A DNA stretch of 64,000 nt from the NCBI GenBank assembly GCA_019203745.1, contig CP078104.1, positions 682,001-746,000 on the forward strand, in the 5' to 3' direction. The DNA comes from Chryseobacterium sp. E1. GTDB taxonomy: Bacteria; Bacteroidota; Bacteroidia; Flavobacteriales; Weeksellaceae. A program made the translations under genes and the position numbers. The notes beneath the pieces are model-generated. The model saw only the letters and a list, made by a program, of their open reading frames with translations. It made no database searches and was not told the DNA's origin. The stretch's first letter is position 1, and every line of letters starts with the position of its first letter. Shown here in pieces: positions 1-7,594 of the stretch.

Positions 1-1
1 G

Positions 2-397
2 ATCTTTGTGGTAATTACGGGAATTTTGGTATTCGCTACCGCTTATATTTCAGATATTCCTCTTTTGATGTGGGTATTTTCAAAGCCTTTGGGTATTATG
101 GCGATTGCATTTGCTACCATTGCATTATTGCTTATTCTAAGAGCAATGAACCGTCAGAAACTGCTTCCGGTACGTGCGTTGGCAGGATTTCAGATGGTGA
201 TGATTCTGGTAGCCGCAACGTATCAGCATAATCCGGATATTATTTTATTAGGAAACGGACAGCATCTTTCATTGCTGGAACATATGGCTCCTGAAAAGAC
301 TATTGCTGCATTAGGATGGGCTTTAATGTTGGGCTCATTATTTATTCTTCCATTCTTATTTTATCTGATGGCTTCTTTCAGCAAATTGAGAAAATAG
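2..397 (+). CDS. cydB: Cytochrome bd ubiquinol oxidase subunit II, C-terminal part
   Basis: The reading frame is open from the window edge, so this is the 3' end of a gene that starts upstream. About 131 residues are visible with four hydrophobic segments and the C-terminal stretch LGWALMLGSLFILPFLFYL, which resembles the last helix of CydB-type quinol oxidase subunits. CydB forms the membrane complex with CydA that oxidises quinol and reduces oxygen at low oxygen tension. The gene is followed within 8 bases by the next one. The assignment rests on the C-terminal pattern only; another polytopic membrane protein is possible. Confidence 0.7.
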   Translation: MFVVITGILVFATAYISDIPLLMWVFSKPLGIMAIAFATIALLLILRAMNRQKLLPVRALAGFQMVMILVAATYQHNPDIILLGNGQHLSLLEHMAPEKTIAALGWALMLGSLFILPFLFYLMASFSKLRK

Positions 398-404
398 ATG
401 AAAT

Positions 405-917
405 ATGCAGACTTATAAAGACAAAACAGAACTCATTGAAGAGCTCAAAAAAGATATCTGCTCTATGATCAGGAGTTTAATGATGTAAAAGAAGAGGAAA
501 AAGATCTTCTGCAATCAGGAGTTGACAAAACTCCGTCCCAAAATATTTCCTATCAATTGGGTTGGACTCACCTGCTTTTACAATGGGAATATGATGAAAG
601 CAAAGGAATTGAAGTAAAAACTCCCCTCCTGATTATAAATGGAATAATTTAAAAGGATTATATCAATCATTCTATAAGCAGTATGATTCTTACAGTTTAC
701 AACAGCAGAGAGAACTGCTAAAAAATCAGGTAAGTGAAATTATAAAATGGATTGAAAGTCTTGACCACGAGACCTTATTTGTTCCAGAGCAGAGAAAGTG
801 GGCAACAACAGCTGCAAAGTGGCCGGTATGGAAATGGATTCACATTAATACCGTGGCTCCGTTTAAAAACTTCAGGGCACAGCTCCGGAAATGGAAAAAG
901 AAAAAGGTACAAAATAG
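405..917 (+). CDS. ClbS/DfsB family four-helix bundle protein (frameshifted)
   Basis: The reconstructed protein starts [16 protein letters not shown] and continues in two further frames. Joining across a short A-run near 450 and a C-run near 620 gives about 170 residues, containing [16 protein letters not shown] and, near the C-terminus, [23 protein letters not shown]. This pattern fits the ClbS/DfsB (DUF1706) family of DinB-like four-helix bundle proteins. ClbS itself protects cells from colibactin; the role of this flavobacterial member is unknown. Both breaks are explained by one missing base in a homopolymer. The stop codon lies inside the following terminator stem once a third A-run is corrected. 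Confidence 0.75.
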
Positions 918-930
918 ATTTGTACCTTTT
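902..930 (+). terminator. Intrinsic terminator after the ClbS-like gene
   Basis: A perfect 12-base inverted repeat, AAAAGGTACAAA and TTTGTACCTTTT, has a 5-base loop and ends in T-rich sequence. It separates the plus-strand gene from the convergent minus-strand gene ending at 936, and its symmetry may let it work in both directions. Confidence 0.7.
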
Positions 931-935
931 ATATT

Positions 936-1673
936 TTATAACCTCTTTCTTATATTTTGATAGATCATATTGAATATTGCTAAAACAAATTTGATACAGA
1001 TCACAATTACAGCAGTAATAATAATTGCAGGAATAGCAAGAATTGATCCTGTAATAGTCCATCCATTATCTATTAATGAATAAAAACTTCCTCCTATAAT
1101 TCCTAAAAGCACCAGCATTGCTACAACAATCATCCACCAATTTTTTGCTTCATAATAAGCAACATCAGATAAAATATATCCAAACCTTTTGCCGTACAGG
1201 ACTTCTAAAAACATACCTTTTTCATTAGTAATAATAACTTCTTCTCCTTTTGCAAGAATTCTTTTGAAACTTCAACATCATTATTATTATAAAATAAATG
1301 GACATATTTTTCTTTTTGAGCATGATCATAGATCCTTTTCATCTTTATAGATTCCTGGCTCATTTTTTCAAGTGCATGCGAGGTAAATACGTCATGAAAA
1401 TCATAATTCACTCTTGTTTTTGATTCATAGAAAACTACCGTACAAGAATCATCAATAAGCTTTGCTTTTTGAGAATATAAATTTTTGAGAAATCTTTTTT
1501 AATATAACTTTTCTTTCCTTTCAAATAAATTTCCATCCAGTTTATTCCATTTCGTCTTTTTCACGGTTGAATTCTACAATTTCCCCTTCATACAAAAAAT
1601 CAGAGGTTTTTGAATTTTCTTCATGAGCAGAATATAAAACAACAGGCTGAAGAATTTTAATTTGTCTCGACAT
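936..1673 (-). CDS. Membrane protein with two SH3-like repeats (frameshifted), unknown function
   Basis: Reading the minus strand from ATG at 1673 ([10 protein letters not shown]) and correcting several one-base breaks gives a protein of about 240 residues. It has two similar segments, roughly [20 protein letters not shown] and [19 protein letters not shown], that look like repeated SH3-type beta barrels. They are followed by two strongly hydrophobic segments near the C-terminus ([17 protein letters not shown] and [17 protein letters not shown]). I do not recognise a named family. The cytosolic or periplasmic side of the SH3-like part cannot be told from sequence. It ends in a basic tail, NIRKRL. 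Confidence 0.6.
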
Positions 1674-1744
1674 ATCTAATGGCTTTTCAGTTAGTTTTTA
1701 GGGAGACGAATATACAAATAAACCCCTCTTTTACAACAGTCTAA

Positions 1745-1772
1745 AAAAAGACTGCCCATAGACAGTCTTTTT
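1745..1772 (-). terminator. Intrinsic terminator of lysS
   Basis: A 10-base stem, AAAAAGACTG and CAGTCTTTTT, with a short loop lies just beyond the lysS stop codon on the minus strand. Its A/T tails give it the form of a factor-independent terminator in either direction. Confidence 0.7.
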
Positions 1773-1798
1773 ATTTATATCATTTATTTTATTAAATC

Positions 1799-3496
1799 TT
1801 AAGCCAATTTCATCAAAAGATTTTCGTCAATTTTCTCTACTTTCACAATATTATTTTTTGTTAAAGTTTTAGAAGCTTTATCCCATTTTTTACCGGATAA
1901 CTGGCTTCTTTTTTTTACTTCAGCTAAAGACATTGCTTCTTCCTGAGAATTAAGAATTTCAAGGATTACTTTCTCATCTTCTCCCAATTCGATTTGTGGA
2001 ACCGCTTTTTCAGGCCTCATCTGAGGGAAGAATAACACTTCCTGGATAGACGCATTATTCGTTAAGAACATGATTAATCTGTCCATACCGATTCCTAATC
2101 CTGAAGTTGGCGGCATACCGTATTCCAATGCTCTTAAGAAGTCCTGATCGATGAACATGGCTTCATCATCACCTCTTTCAGATAACGCCATCTGTGCTTC
2201 AAAACGCTCTCTTTGATCGATAGGATCATTAAGCTCTGAATATGCATTGGCAATTTCTTTACCACATACCATTAATTCAAAACGTTCTGTTAAGCCTTCT
2301 TTGCTTCTGTGTTTCTTTGTCAGTGGAGACATTTCAACCGGATAATCTGTAATGAAAGTCGGCTGGATGAAGTTTCCTTCACACTTTTCACCGAAAATCT
2401 CATCAATCAGTTTTCCTTTACCCATTGTTTCATTTACTTCGATACCGATAGACTTAGCGAAATCGTATAATTCCTTCTCAGTTTTTCCAGTAATATCAAA
2501 TCCTGTATATTTCAGAATCGCTTCTGTCATGGAAACTCTTGGATAAGGTGCTTTCCAGTTGATCGTATGCTCACCGAAAGTAGATTCTGAATTTCCATTC
2601 ACCTGAGTAGCACAGAATTCCAATAACTTCTCAGTGAAATCCATCATCCAGTTATAATCTTTGTAAGCTACATAGATTTCCATTGCTGTAAATTCCGGGT
2701 TGTGGGTTCTGTCCATCCCTTCATTTCTGAAGTTTTTAGAGAACTCATATACTCCGTCAAAACCACCTACGATCAGTCTTTTCAGATACAATTCGTTGGC
2801 AATTCTTAAATATAATGGAATATCCAAAGCATTGTGATGCGTAATAAAAGGTTTAGCTGCTGCTCCACCAGGAATCGACTGCAGGATTGGAGTTTCTACT
2901 TCAAAATACCCTGCATCGTTAAAGAAAGTTCTCATAGCATTGAACAGTTTTGTTCTCTTCACAAAAATTTCTTTTACCTGTGGATTTACTGTTAAATCTA
3001 CATAACGCTGTCTGTATCTCAATTCAGGATCTGTAAATCCGTCATGTACTACTCCGTTTTCATCGGTTTTTGCCTGAGGTAAAGGACGTAAAGCTTTGGT
3101 AAGAAGCGTAAAGTTTTTCACTAAAACAGTCTTCTCTCCTACCTGTGTGGTAAACAGCTCTCCTTCGATACCGATAATATCACCGATATCCAAAAGATGC
3201 TTGTATACTTCGTTGTATAATTCTTTATCTTCTCCAGGACAGATCTCGTCTCTGTTGAAGTAAACCTGGATTTTTCCTTTAGAATCCTGCAATTCTGCAA
3301 AAGAAGCCTTCCCTTGAATTCTGCGGGACATCAATCTACCGGCGATCTTTACCTGTTTACTTTCAGAAAAGTCCTGTTTTATAGATTCTGTAGTATCTGT
3401 AATGGTATACTCATCCGCAGGGAACGCATTAATCCCCATTTCAGTAAGCTTATTCAGCTTTTCTCTTCTAATGATTTCTTGTTCTGATAATTGCAT
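1799..3496 (-). CDS. lysS: Lysyl-tRNA synthetase, class II, with C-terminal extension
   Basis: LysS attaches lysine to tRNA-Lys in the cytosol. The 565-residue frame is intact. An N-terminal OB-fold anticodon-binding domain (about residues 45-145, including GRLMSRRIQGKASFAELQD) is followed by the class II catalytic core. Motif 2 is visible as FRNEGMDRTHNPEFTAMEIY and motif 3 as GLGIGMDRLIMFL near residue 480. The usual bacterial enzyme ends soon after motif 3 at about 500 residues. Here about 65 extra residues follow, rich in charged helices (EDEKVILEILNSQEEAMSLAE and on), resembling a small winged-helix. The gene has its own promoter and terminator. Confidence 0.97.
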   Translation of the reverse strand: MQLSEQEIIRREKLNKLTEMGINAFPADEYTITDTTESIKQDFSESKQVKIAGRLMSRRIQGKASFAELQDSKGKIQVYFNRDEICPGEDKELYNEVYKHLLDIGDIIGIEGELFTTQVGEKTVLVKNFTLLTKALRPLPQAKTDENGVVHDGFTDPELRYRQRYVDLTVNPQVKEIFVKRTKLFNAMRTFFNDAGYFEVETPILQSIPGGAAAKPFITHHNALDIPLYLRIANELYLKRLIVGGFDGVYEFSKNFRNEGMDRTHNPEFTAMEIYVAYKDYNWMMDFTEKLLEFCATQVNGNSESTFGEHTINWKAPYPRVSMTEAILKYTGFDITGKTEKELYDFAKSIGIEVNETMGKGKLIDEIFGEKCEGNFIQPTFITDYPVEMSPLTKKHRSKEGLTERFELMVCGKEIANAYSELNDPIDQRERFEAQMALSERGDDEAMFIDQDFLRALEYGMPPTSGLGIGMDRLIMFLTNNASIQEVLFFPQMRPEKAVPQIELGEDEKVILEILNSQEEAMSLAEVKKRSQLSGKKWDKASKTLTKNNIVKVEKIDENLLMKLA

Positions 3497-3518
3497 TTCT
3501 TATTTTTCTAAAAGCGTA

Positions 3519-3549
3519 CAAATTTAGGCATTTTTGAGTTGACCGTCAA
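3519..3549 (-). promoter_or_regulatory. Bacteroidetes-type promoter of lysS
   Basis: On the minus strand TTG (3549-3547) is followed after 20 bases by TAAATTTG (3526-3519). This matches the flavobacterial consensus TTG-N17-23-TAnnTTTG. The -7 element ends 22 bases before the lysS ATG. Confidence 0.75.
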
Positions 3550-3636
3550 TGAGTTTTTTCAGAAATTTTAAAATGTGAACAAGGAATGGAGTTGAGATAA
3601 GACATATAAGGTATTGGAACCAATAATTGAAGTATT

Positions 3637-4300
3637 TAAACGCTGGGGTCGCAAAGATTATATTAATATAATGAAAAAAACCATAGCAAAGCCGTTTCAC
3701 TTAGCAAAAAAACTCTGTCATTAGCTGAACGAAGTGCCGTTGCGAACAAAAAAATAAAGTTTTATCATAATTACCTTGCGAACATAGCGTTTAAAAACAT
3801 TTATTGGACCAGTTCTGTAGAAGAATTATCTAACCGCTGGGGTCGCAAAGATTATATTAATATAATGGAAAAAAACGATAGAAAAGCTGTTTCACTTAGC
3901 AAAAAGACGATGTCATTAGCTGAACGAAGTACCGTTGCGAACAAAAAAATAAAGTTTTATCATAATTACCTTGCGAACATAGCGTTTAAAACATTTATTG
4001 AACCAGTTCTGTAGAAGAATAACCTAACCGCTGGGGTCACAAAAATTATATTAATATAATGGAAAAAAACGATCGCAAAGCCGTTTCACTTAGCAAAAAG
4101 ACGATGTCATTAACTGAACGAAGTACTGTTGCGAACAAAAAAATAAAGTTTTATCATAATTACCTTGCGAACATAGCGTTTAAAACATTTATTGGACCAG
4201 TTCTGTAGAAGAATAATCTAAACGCTGGGACCGCAAGATTATTATTAATATAATGGTAAAAAACGATCGCAAAGACGTTTCACTTAGCAAGTGACCCTAT
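3637..4300. repeat. Tandem array of a 194-bp palindrome-bounded repeat (three full copies and a partial fourth)
   Basis: The motif CGCTGGG recurs at 3641, 3835, 4029 and 4223, exactly 194 bases apart. Each unit opens with TAAACGCTGGGGTCGCAAAG or a close variant and ends with CTTGCGAACATAGCGTTTA, which is its imperfect reverse complement, so a unit of about 157 bases has terminal inverted repeats; about 37 bases of spacer (ATTGGACCAGTTCTGTAGAAG) follow. The copies differ by a few bases. The last copy is cut off after the internal TTTCACTTAGCAA. This fills almost all of the 830-base gap between lysS and rlmF and no gene is seen in it. Confidence 0.95.
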
Positions 4301-4329
4301 TATTAGTTAATTTAGTCTCGTAATTTGAG

Positions 4330-5287
4330 CTATCGTACTAGAAACTTTAAACTTTGAATATTAAATAAACCAAGTTTTCCTGTCTTTTTAGGAATAAACG
4401 TCCAGGCAAGGATTCTGCTTACCTTTTGTCCCTGAGCCATATCGATTGTTTTAACCTCTATTGCTTTTAATTTTTTCAAAAGAGCGTTTAGCTTGGGAAG
4501 GTTATCTTTTTGGAAACCAGGCAGGTAAACCAAAGAACCTGCGACGAAAATAAGGCACTTTCATTAATCATTTTTGTGATAAATGCCAGCTCACCACCTT
4601 CACACCACAGCTCGGACTGTTGACCACTAAAGTTAAGAAGAGGTTTCGTTTTCTTTGATTTACTAAGGTTTTTTGTTTTCCTGATATTCCCTTTCATGGC
4701 AGATTCTTCGGAATCATGAAAAGGGGATTGCACATGGTAAACGTAAATCTGTCGTCAGAACTGATGATATTGGTAAAGATATGATCAGCGTCAGGCTGAC
4801 TTTTCAACTGAATGACAGTGGACAAATCTTCATTCTGGTCCAGAATATTCTGAGCATTTTTCAATGAATCCTGATTGATATCTGTTCCCAGCATTGTCCA
4901 GCCATAAGATCTGTAACTGATTAAAGGGTACACAAGGTTGGCTCCTGTCCCTATATCCAACCCTTTTACAGAATTTCCTGTCGGAATTGTATCAAGCTGT
5001 TCAGCTAAAAGATCTGCAATATAATGAACGTAATCTGCCCGTCCCGGAATGGGTGGACAAAGATTGGTATCGGGAATATCCCATTCTTTAATCTTATAAA
5101 AGTGCAGAAGCAGGGCTTTATTGAGCAGCTTAACTGCTTTGGGAATACTGAAGTTAATGGTTGTCGTCTGATAAGCATTAACAAAAACATAGTGTTTCAG
5201 TTCCGGCACACAAGAAATAAGCTGATCAAAATCATAGGGATCACGATGCAGATTTCTTGTGTGCAGACTGGATTTTTCGGCAGACAT
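4330..5287 (-). CDS. rlmF: 23S rRNA (adenine(1618)-N6)-methyltransferase RlmF (frameshifted)
   Basis: RlmF methylates A1618 of 23S rRNA with S-adenosylmethionine. The N-terminal part has the family pattern [12 protein letters not shown] and [19 protein letters not shown], then the SAM-binding [14 protein letters not shown]. The catalytic N-P-P-F motif is reconstructed as [12 protein letters not shown] across a C-run near 4725, where one base seems lost. A second break lies near 4515. The joined protein is about 315 residues, the usual length. It begins 3 bases after the cytochrome c gene and probably shares its transcript. Confidence 0.9.
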
Positions 5288-5290
5288 ACT

Positions 5291-5665
5291 TTATTTCTTC
5301 TGACTCAGGATATATTCTACCATTTTTTTGGCATCTTCTTTAGATACCTGTGGATGAGGAGCCATAGGAACACCTCCCCAAACTCCACTGCCGCCTTCTA
5401 TGATCTTGGAAGCCAGCAGCTCAATATCCTTATCGGAATATTTAGCGGCAATTTCCTGATAAGAAGGTCCTATCATTCTTTCATTCACAGAGTGACATCC
5501 TGAGCAGTCTAAAGTCTCCATGATCTGATCACCGGAAAGATTAGCTTTTGCAGGTTCTGAAACAGCAGCTGTTTCGGAAGATGATGCAACTTCTGCAGTA
5601 TTTTCTTTTTTAGAACAGGAGAACATCAGAAAACCCAATGCACCTGTCAAAAGGAGTTTTTTCAT
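5291..5665 (-). CDS. Class I c-type cytochrome lipoprotein
   Basis: This 124-residue protein has a lipoprotein signal, with the lipobox FLMFSC and acylated Cys at residue 17, so it is probably anchored on the periplasmic side of a membrane. A Ser/Ala/Glu-rich linker precedes the haem motif CSGCH near residue 54. The later Met in GGVPMAPHP is the likely second axial ligand, as in cytochrome c551. It should act as a small electron carrier; its partner oxidase is not shown by the sequence. The start codon overlaps the stop of the upstream lipoprotein gene (TAATG). Confidence 0.88.
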   Translation of the reverse strand: MKKLLLTGALGFLMFSCSKKENTAEVASSSETAAVSEPAKANLSGDQIMETLDCSGCHSVNERMIGPSYQEIAAKYSDKDIELLASKIIEGGSGVWGGVPMAPHPQVSKEDAKKMVEYILSQKK

Positions 5666-5882
5666 TATTTTTTTGCTGTAGAGTCTGTTTTAGCAGCTTC
5701 AGGAGCAGGTGTAGCCGGAGTTGCAGCAGCCGGAGCAGCAGTTTTAGCTGTAGAATCTACAACAGTAGTAGTTTCAGGCTCTTCAAGCATGGTGTTGCTG
5801 TCTTGTAATGTGTGGTCAACTTTTTTAGAACAGTTTACAATTAATAAACCTCCGATAAATGCAATTGCTAATACTTTTTCAT
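5665..5882 (-). CDS. Small Ala/Pro/Thr-rich lipoprotein (one-base break at the start)
   Basis: Restoring one A in the run after ATG at 5882 gives an open frame of about 72 residues: MKKVLAIAFIGGLLIVNCSKK, a typical lipoprotein signal with Cys at residue 18. After that comes a low-complexity segment rich in Ala, Pro, Thr and Glu (AAPAAATPATPAPEAAKTDS) ending TAKK. No domain is recognised. Its stop codon overlaps the start of the cytochrome c gene, so the two are translationally coupled. Function unknown. Confidence 0.65.
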
Positions 5883-6080
5883 TGTTTTCTAATTTGGTAG
5901 CAAAAATATAAAAAAACTTTTAAACTTATGATAAATGTTTTCTTTGAAAGAAATTTTAAAGGTTGAGCCGGAATAACGATGATAAAAAAATAATTCAAAA
6001 TACAGGGAAATTTAAATAAGTGATTATTTTTGTGTAATCAATCATTGAGATCAAAACAACAGTAACTAATTTAAAAACTT

Positions 6081-6534
6081 ATGACCACAAAAATTTATTT
6101 AAAGCCGCTCTGGCCGGCACTTTGCTATCCGGTATTGTATCCTGTGACAATTCTTCATCAGATCCTCAGGCTTCAGACTATCCTGATAAAATAGAATCTG
6201 TAACCCTGTTAAAAGCTACAAAATCATGGGATGGCACTACTTATGGCAGTTACCCGGCCGGGCAACCTGAAATATCGGTTCTTAAAATTGCAGTTCCCCC
6301 AATTCTGCCCTGGATTGGCATAAACACGCTGTCATTAATGCAGCTTATGTGGAAAAAGGCGAAATCCAGATCGAAAGAAAAGAAGACGGAAAAACCCAGT
6401 GGGTAAAGAGAGGACAGGTACTTCCGGAAGTCGTCAATACTGCACACAGAGGTAAAACAGGAGATCAGGGTGCTATCCTGATCGTTTTCTACAGCGGAAC
6501 AACAGACCTTCCGATCACAGAGCCTGTACATTAG
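6081..6534 (+). CDS. Cupin-domain lipoprotein (frameshifted)
   Basis: With one A restored after ATG at 6081, the protein starts MTTKNLFKAALAGTLLSGIVSC, a lipoprotein signal. A second break near 6300 separates the two halves of a cupin barrel. Joined, they read VLKIAVPPNSALDWHKHAVIN, then VEKGEIQIERKEDG, then GQVLPEVVNTAHRGK and GAILIVFYSG. The His pair in WHKH and the Glu in the first motif could hold a metal ion. The total is about 150 residues. The substrate is unknown; similar exported cupins are common in flavobacteria. Confidence 0.75.
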
Positions 6535-6540
6535 AATTAT

Positions 6541-6664
6541 AAATGCTAGGTTCACAAAGAAATTTGATTGAAAAACGATTATATCCAGGCACAAAGCCAC
6601 TTTCATACAGCAAAAAAAAGCTCAGTATATCCTTTGAAAAGCCTTTGTGAGCCCAGCGTTTAAA
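6541..6664. repeat. Single dispersed copy of the palindrome-bounded repeat family
   Basis: It starts AAATGCTAGGTTCACAAAG and ends CTTTGTGAGCCCAGCGTTT, whose reverse complement matches the start at most positions. The interior CAAAGCCACTTTCATACAGCAAAAA resembles CAAAGCCGTTTCACTTAGCAAAAA of the 3.6-4.3 kb array. It is therefore a diverged, shorter member of the same family, placed right after the cupin gene stop. Confidence 0.8.
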
Positions 6665-6703
6665 AAGTTATTTCTATATGAAAAGATAATAGTACATTTA
6701 AAC

Positions 6704-7347
6704 ATGATTTTGATTTCAAAAATTCTGTTTTTTACCAGTCATCATGGTTTTTATACTGTGATCATTCTCCTTTTGTTTTTTGTTTTGCTGTCGTATCTGA
6801 CAAAAAAGCATGGTTACTGATCCCGATCATTCCATTGGCTATTTTAAATGGATTTGGCGGGCAGTTTCTGAATGCCTGGTTTTTGAATAAATACGGAGTG
6901 GAAAGTACCGCCATTATTACTTCAGATGTAGAAACCAACTCTACCTTGAATGATATGTACATCCACGATTATGAAGCTATTGTCAGAAAACAGGACGGAA
7001 AATATGTCTCAACATTCTTTTCGACCACTACAGCAGCCATTTATCCGATTGAAAATGCCATCAGAATCCCGAGAACGGAAGTACCATTCCCGGTAAAGTA
7101 TATTCCGGGGTACGAAAAGAATATCGTAATCCTCTACACACAGTCTGAAGAAGGAAAAGCCGCCGAAAGGTATTCAAAACTGGCTCCCGTCAATTCTGCC
7201 AAAATCAAATATGAAGCAGACAGAAGCAATAAAGAATTTGTTGAGGAATATATTTCTGCTTTGGAAGAGTATACAGCCTCGTATCATGATGAAGAGTATG
7301 AAACAAAACTCCGTGAACTGAAACAGGAACTTGAACATTTGAAATAG
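6704..7347 (+). CDS. Membrane-anchored protein of unknown function (frameshifted)
   Basis: The frame from ATG at 6704 encodes two N-terminal hydrophobic segments (FYTVIILLLFFVLLSYL and AWLLIPIIPLAILNGFGG) that join across a one-base break near 6810. A hydrophilic domain of about 150 residues follows, with a beta-rich middle (YEAIVRKQDGKYVSTFFSTT, AIRIPRTEVPFPVKYIPGYE) and a charged helical C-terminus (ETKLRELKQELEHLK). I recognise no family. The hydrophilic part probably faces the periplasm or cytoplasm as a single domain. Confidence 0.65.
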
Positions 7348-7389
7348 ACTTTTTGACAGGCAGTTTCAAAATTTTTCACTTTTTATTTT

Positions 7390-7415
7390 TTGTATTAAAA
7401 AAATTTATAATTTTG
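7390..7415 (+). promoter_or_regulatory. Likely trp operon promoter
   Basis: TAATTTTG at 7408-7415 matches the flavobacterial -7 element TAnnTTTG. A TTG at 7390-7392 lies 15 bases upstream, shorter than the usual 17-23. Transcription would begin around 7420, so the leader ATG at 7427 would lie very close to the transcript end. Confidence 0.55.
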
Positions 7416-7426
7416 ACATGTTTAAC

Positions 7427-7495
7427 ATGAGCAACAATATTTGGTGGTGGCTTTCAAACTCTTCGTCGGGTCTGGAAGGATTGTCATGTTATTAA
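7427..7495 (+). CDS. trpL: trp operon leader peptide with three consecutive Trp codons
   Basis: A 22-codon frame reads MSNNIWWWLSNSSSGLEGLS and ends CY before the stop. The three adjacent TGG codons are at 7442-7450. Such a Trp cluster in a short peptide placed 36 bases before an intrinsic terminator and directly upstream of trpE is the hallmark of attenuation by ribosome stalling. An in-frame ATG at 7418 exists, but the -7 element ending at 7415 argues against it being transcribed. There is no clear Shine-Dalgarno sequence, which is usual in this phylum. Confidence 0.85.
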   Translation: MSNNIWWWLSNSSSGLEGLSCY

Positions 7496-7530
7496 CTGTA
7501 CAGCAGAAATAATCAAAATAAACAATATAT

Positions 7531-7563
7531 AGGCTTTGACGGATACCGTTGAAGCCTTTTTTT
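7531..7563 (+). terminator. Intrinsic terminator of the trp attenuator
   Basis: GGCTTTGACGG (7532-7542) pairs with CCGTTGAAGCC (7546-7556) over 11 positions, with two G-U pairs and a 3-base loop, followed by seven T. It lies between the leader peptide stop and trpE (7595). The Trp-codon region contains GGCTTTCAA (7449-7457), which resembles the 5' arm and could pair with the 3' arm, as expected if leader segments compete. Confidence 0.85.
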
Positions 7564-7594
7564 ATTCCTTTAATCTAAAAAAATACAACAGCAG

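Noticed and set aside
3637..4300. Possible CRISPR array
   Set aside because: The period is 194 bases with repeated spacer sequence as well; there are no short direct repeats with unique spacers and no cas genes.
5024..5503. Plus-strand open frame of 159 codons opposite rlmF and the cytochrome gene
   Set aside because: Both minus-strand genes are clear by motif; the plus frame spans two genes and has no recognisable domain.
7418..7426. Upstream ATG as start of the trp leader peptide
   Set aside because: The -7 promoter element ends at 7415, so this ATG would be at or before the expected transcript start; the ATG at 7427 is preferred, though not proven.
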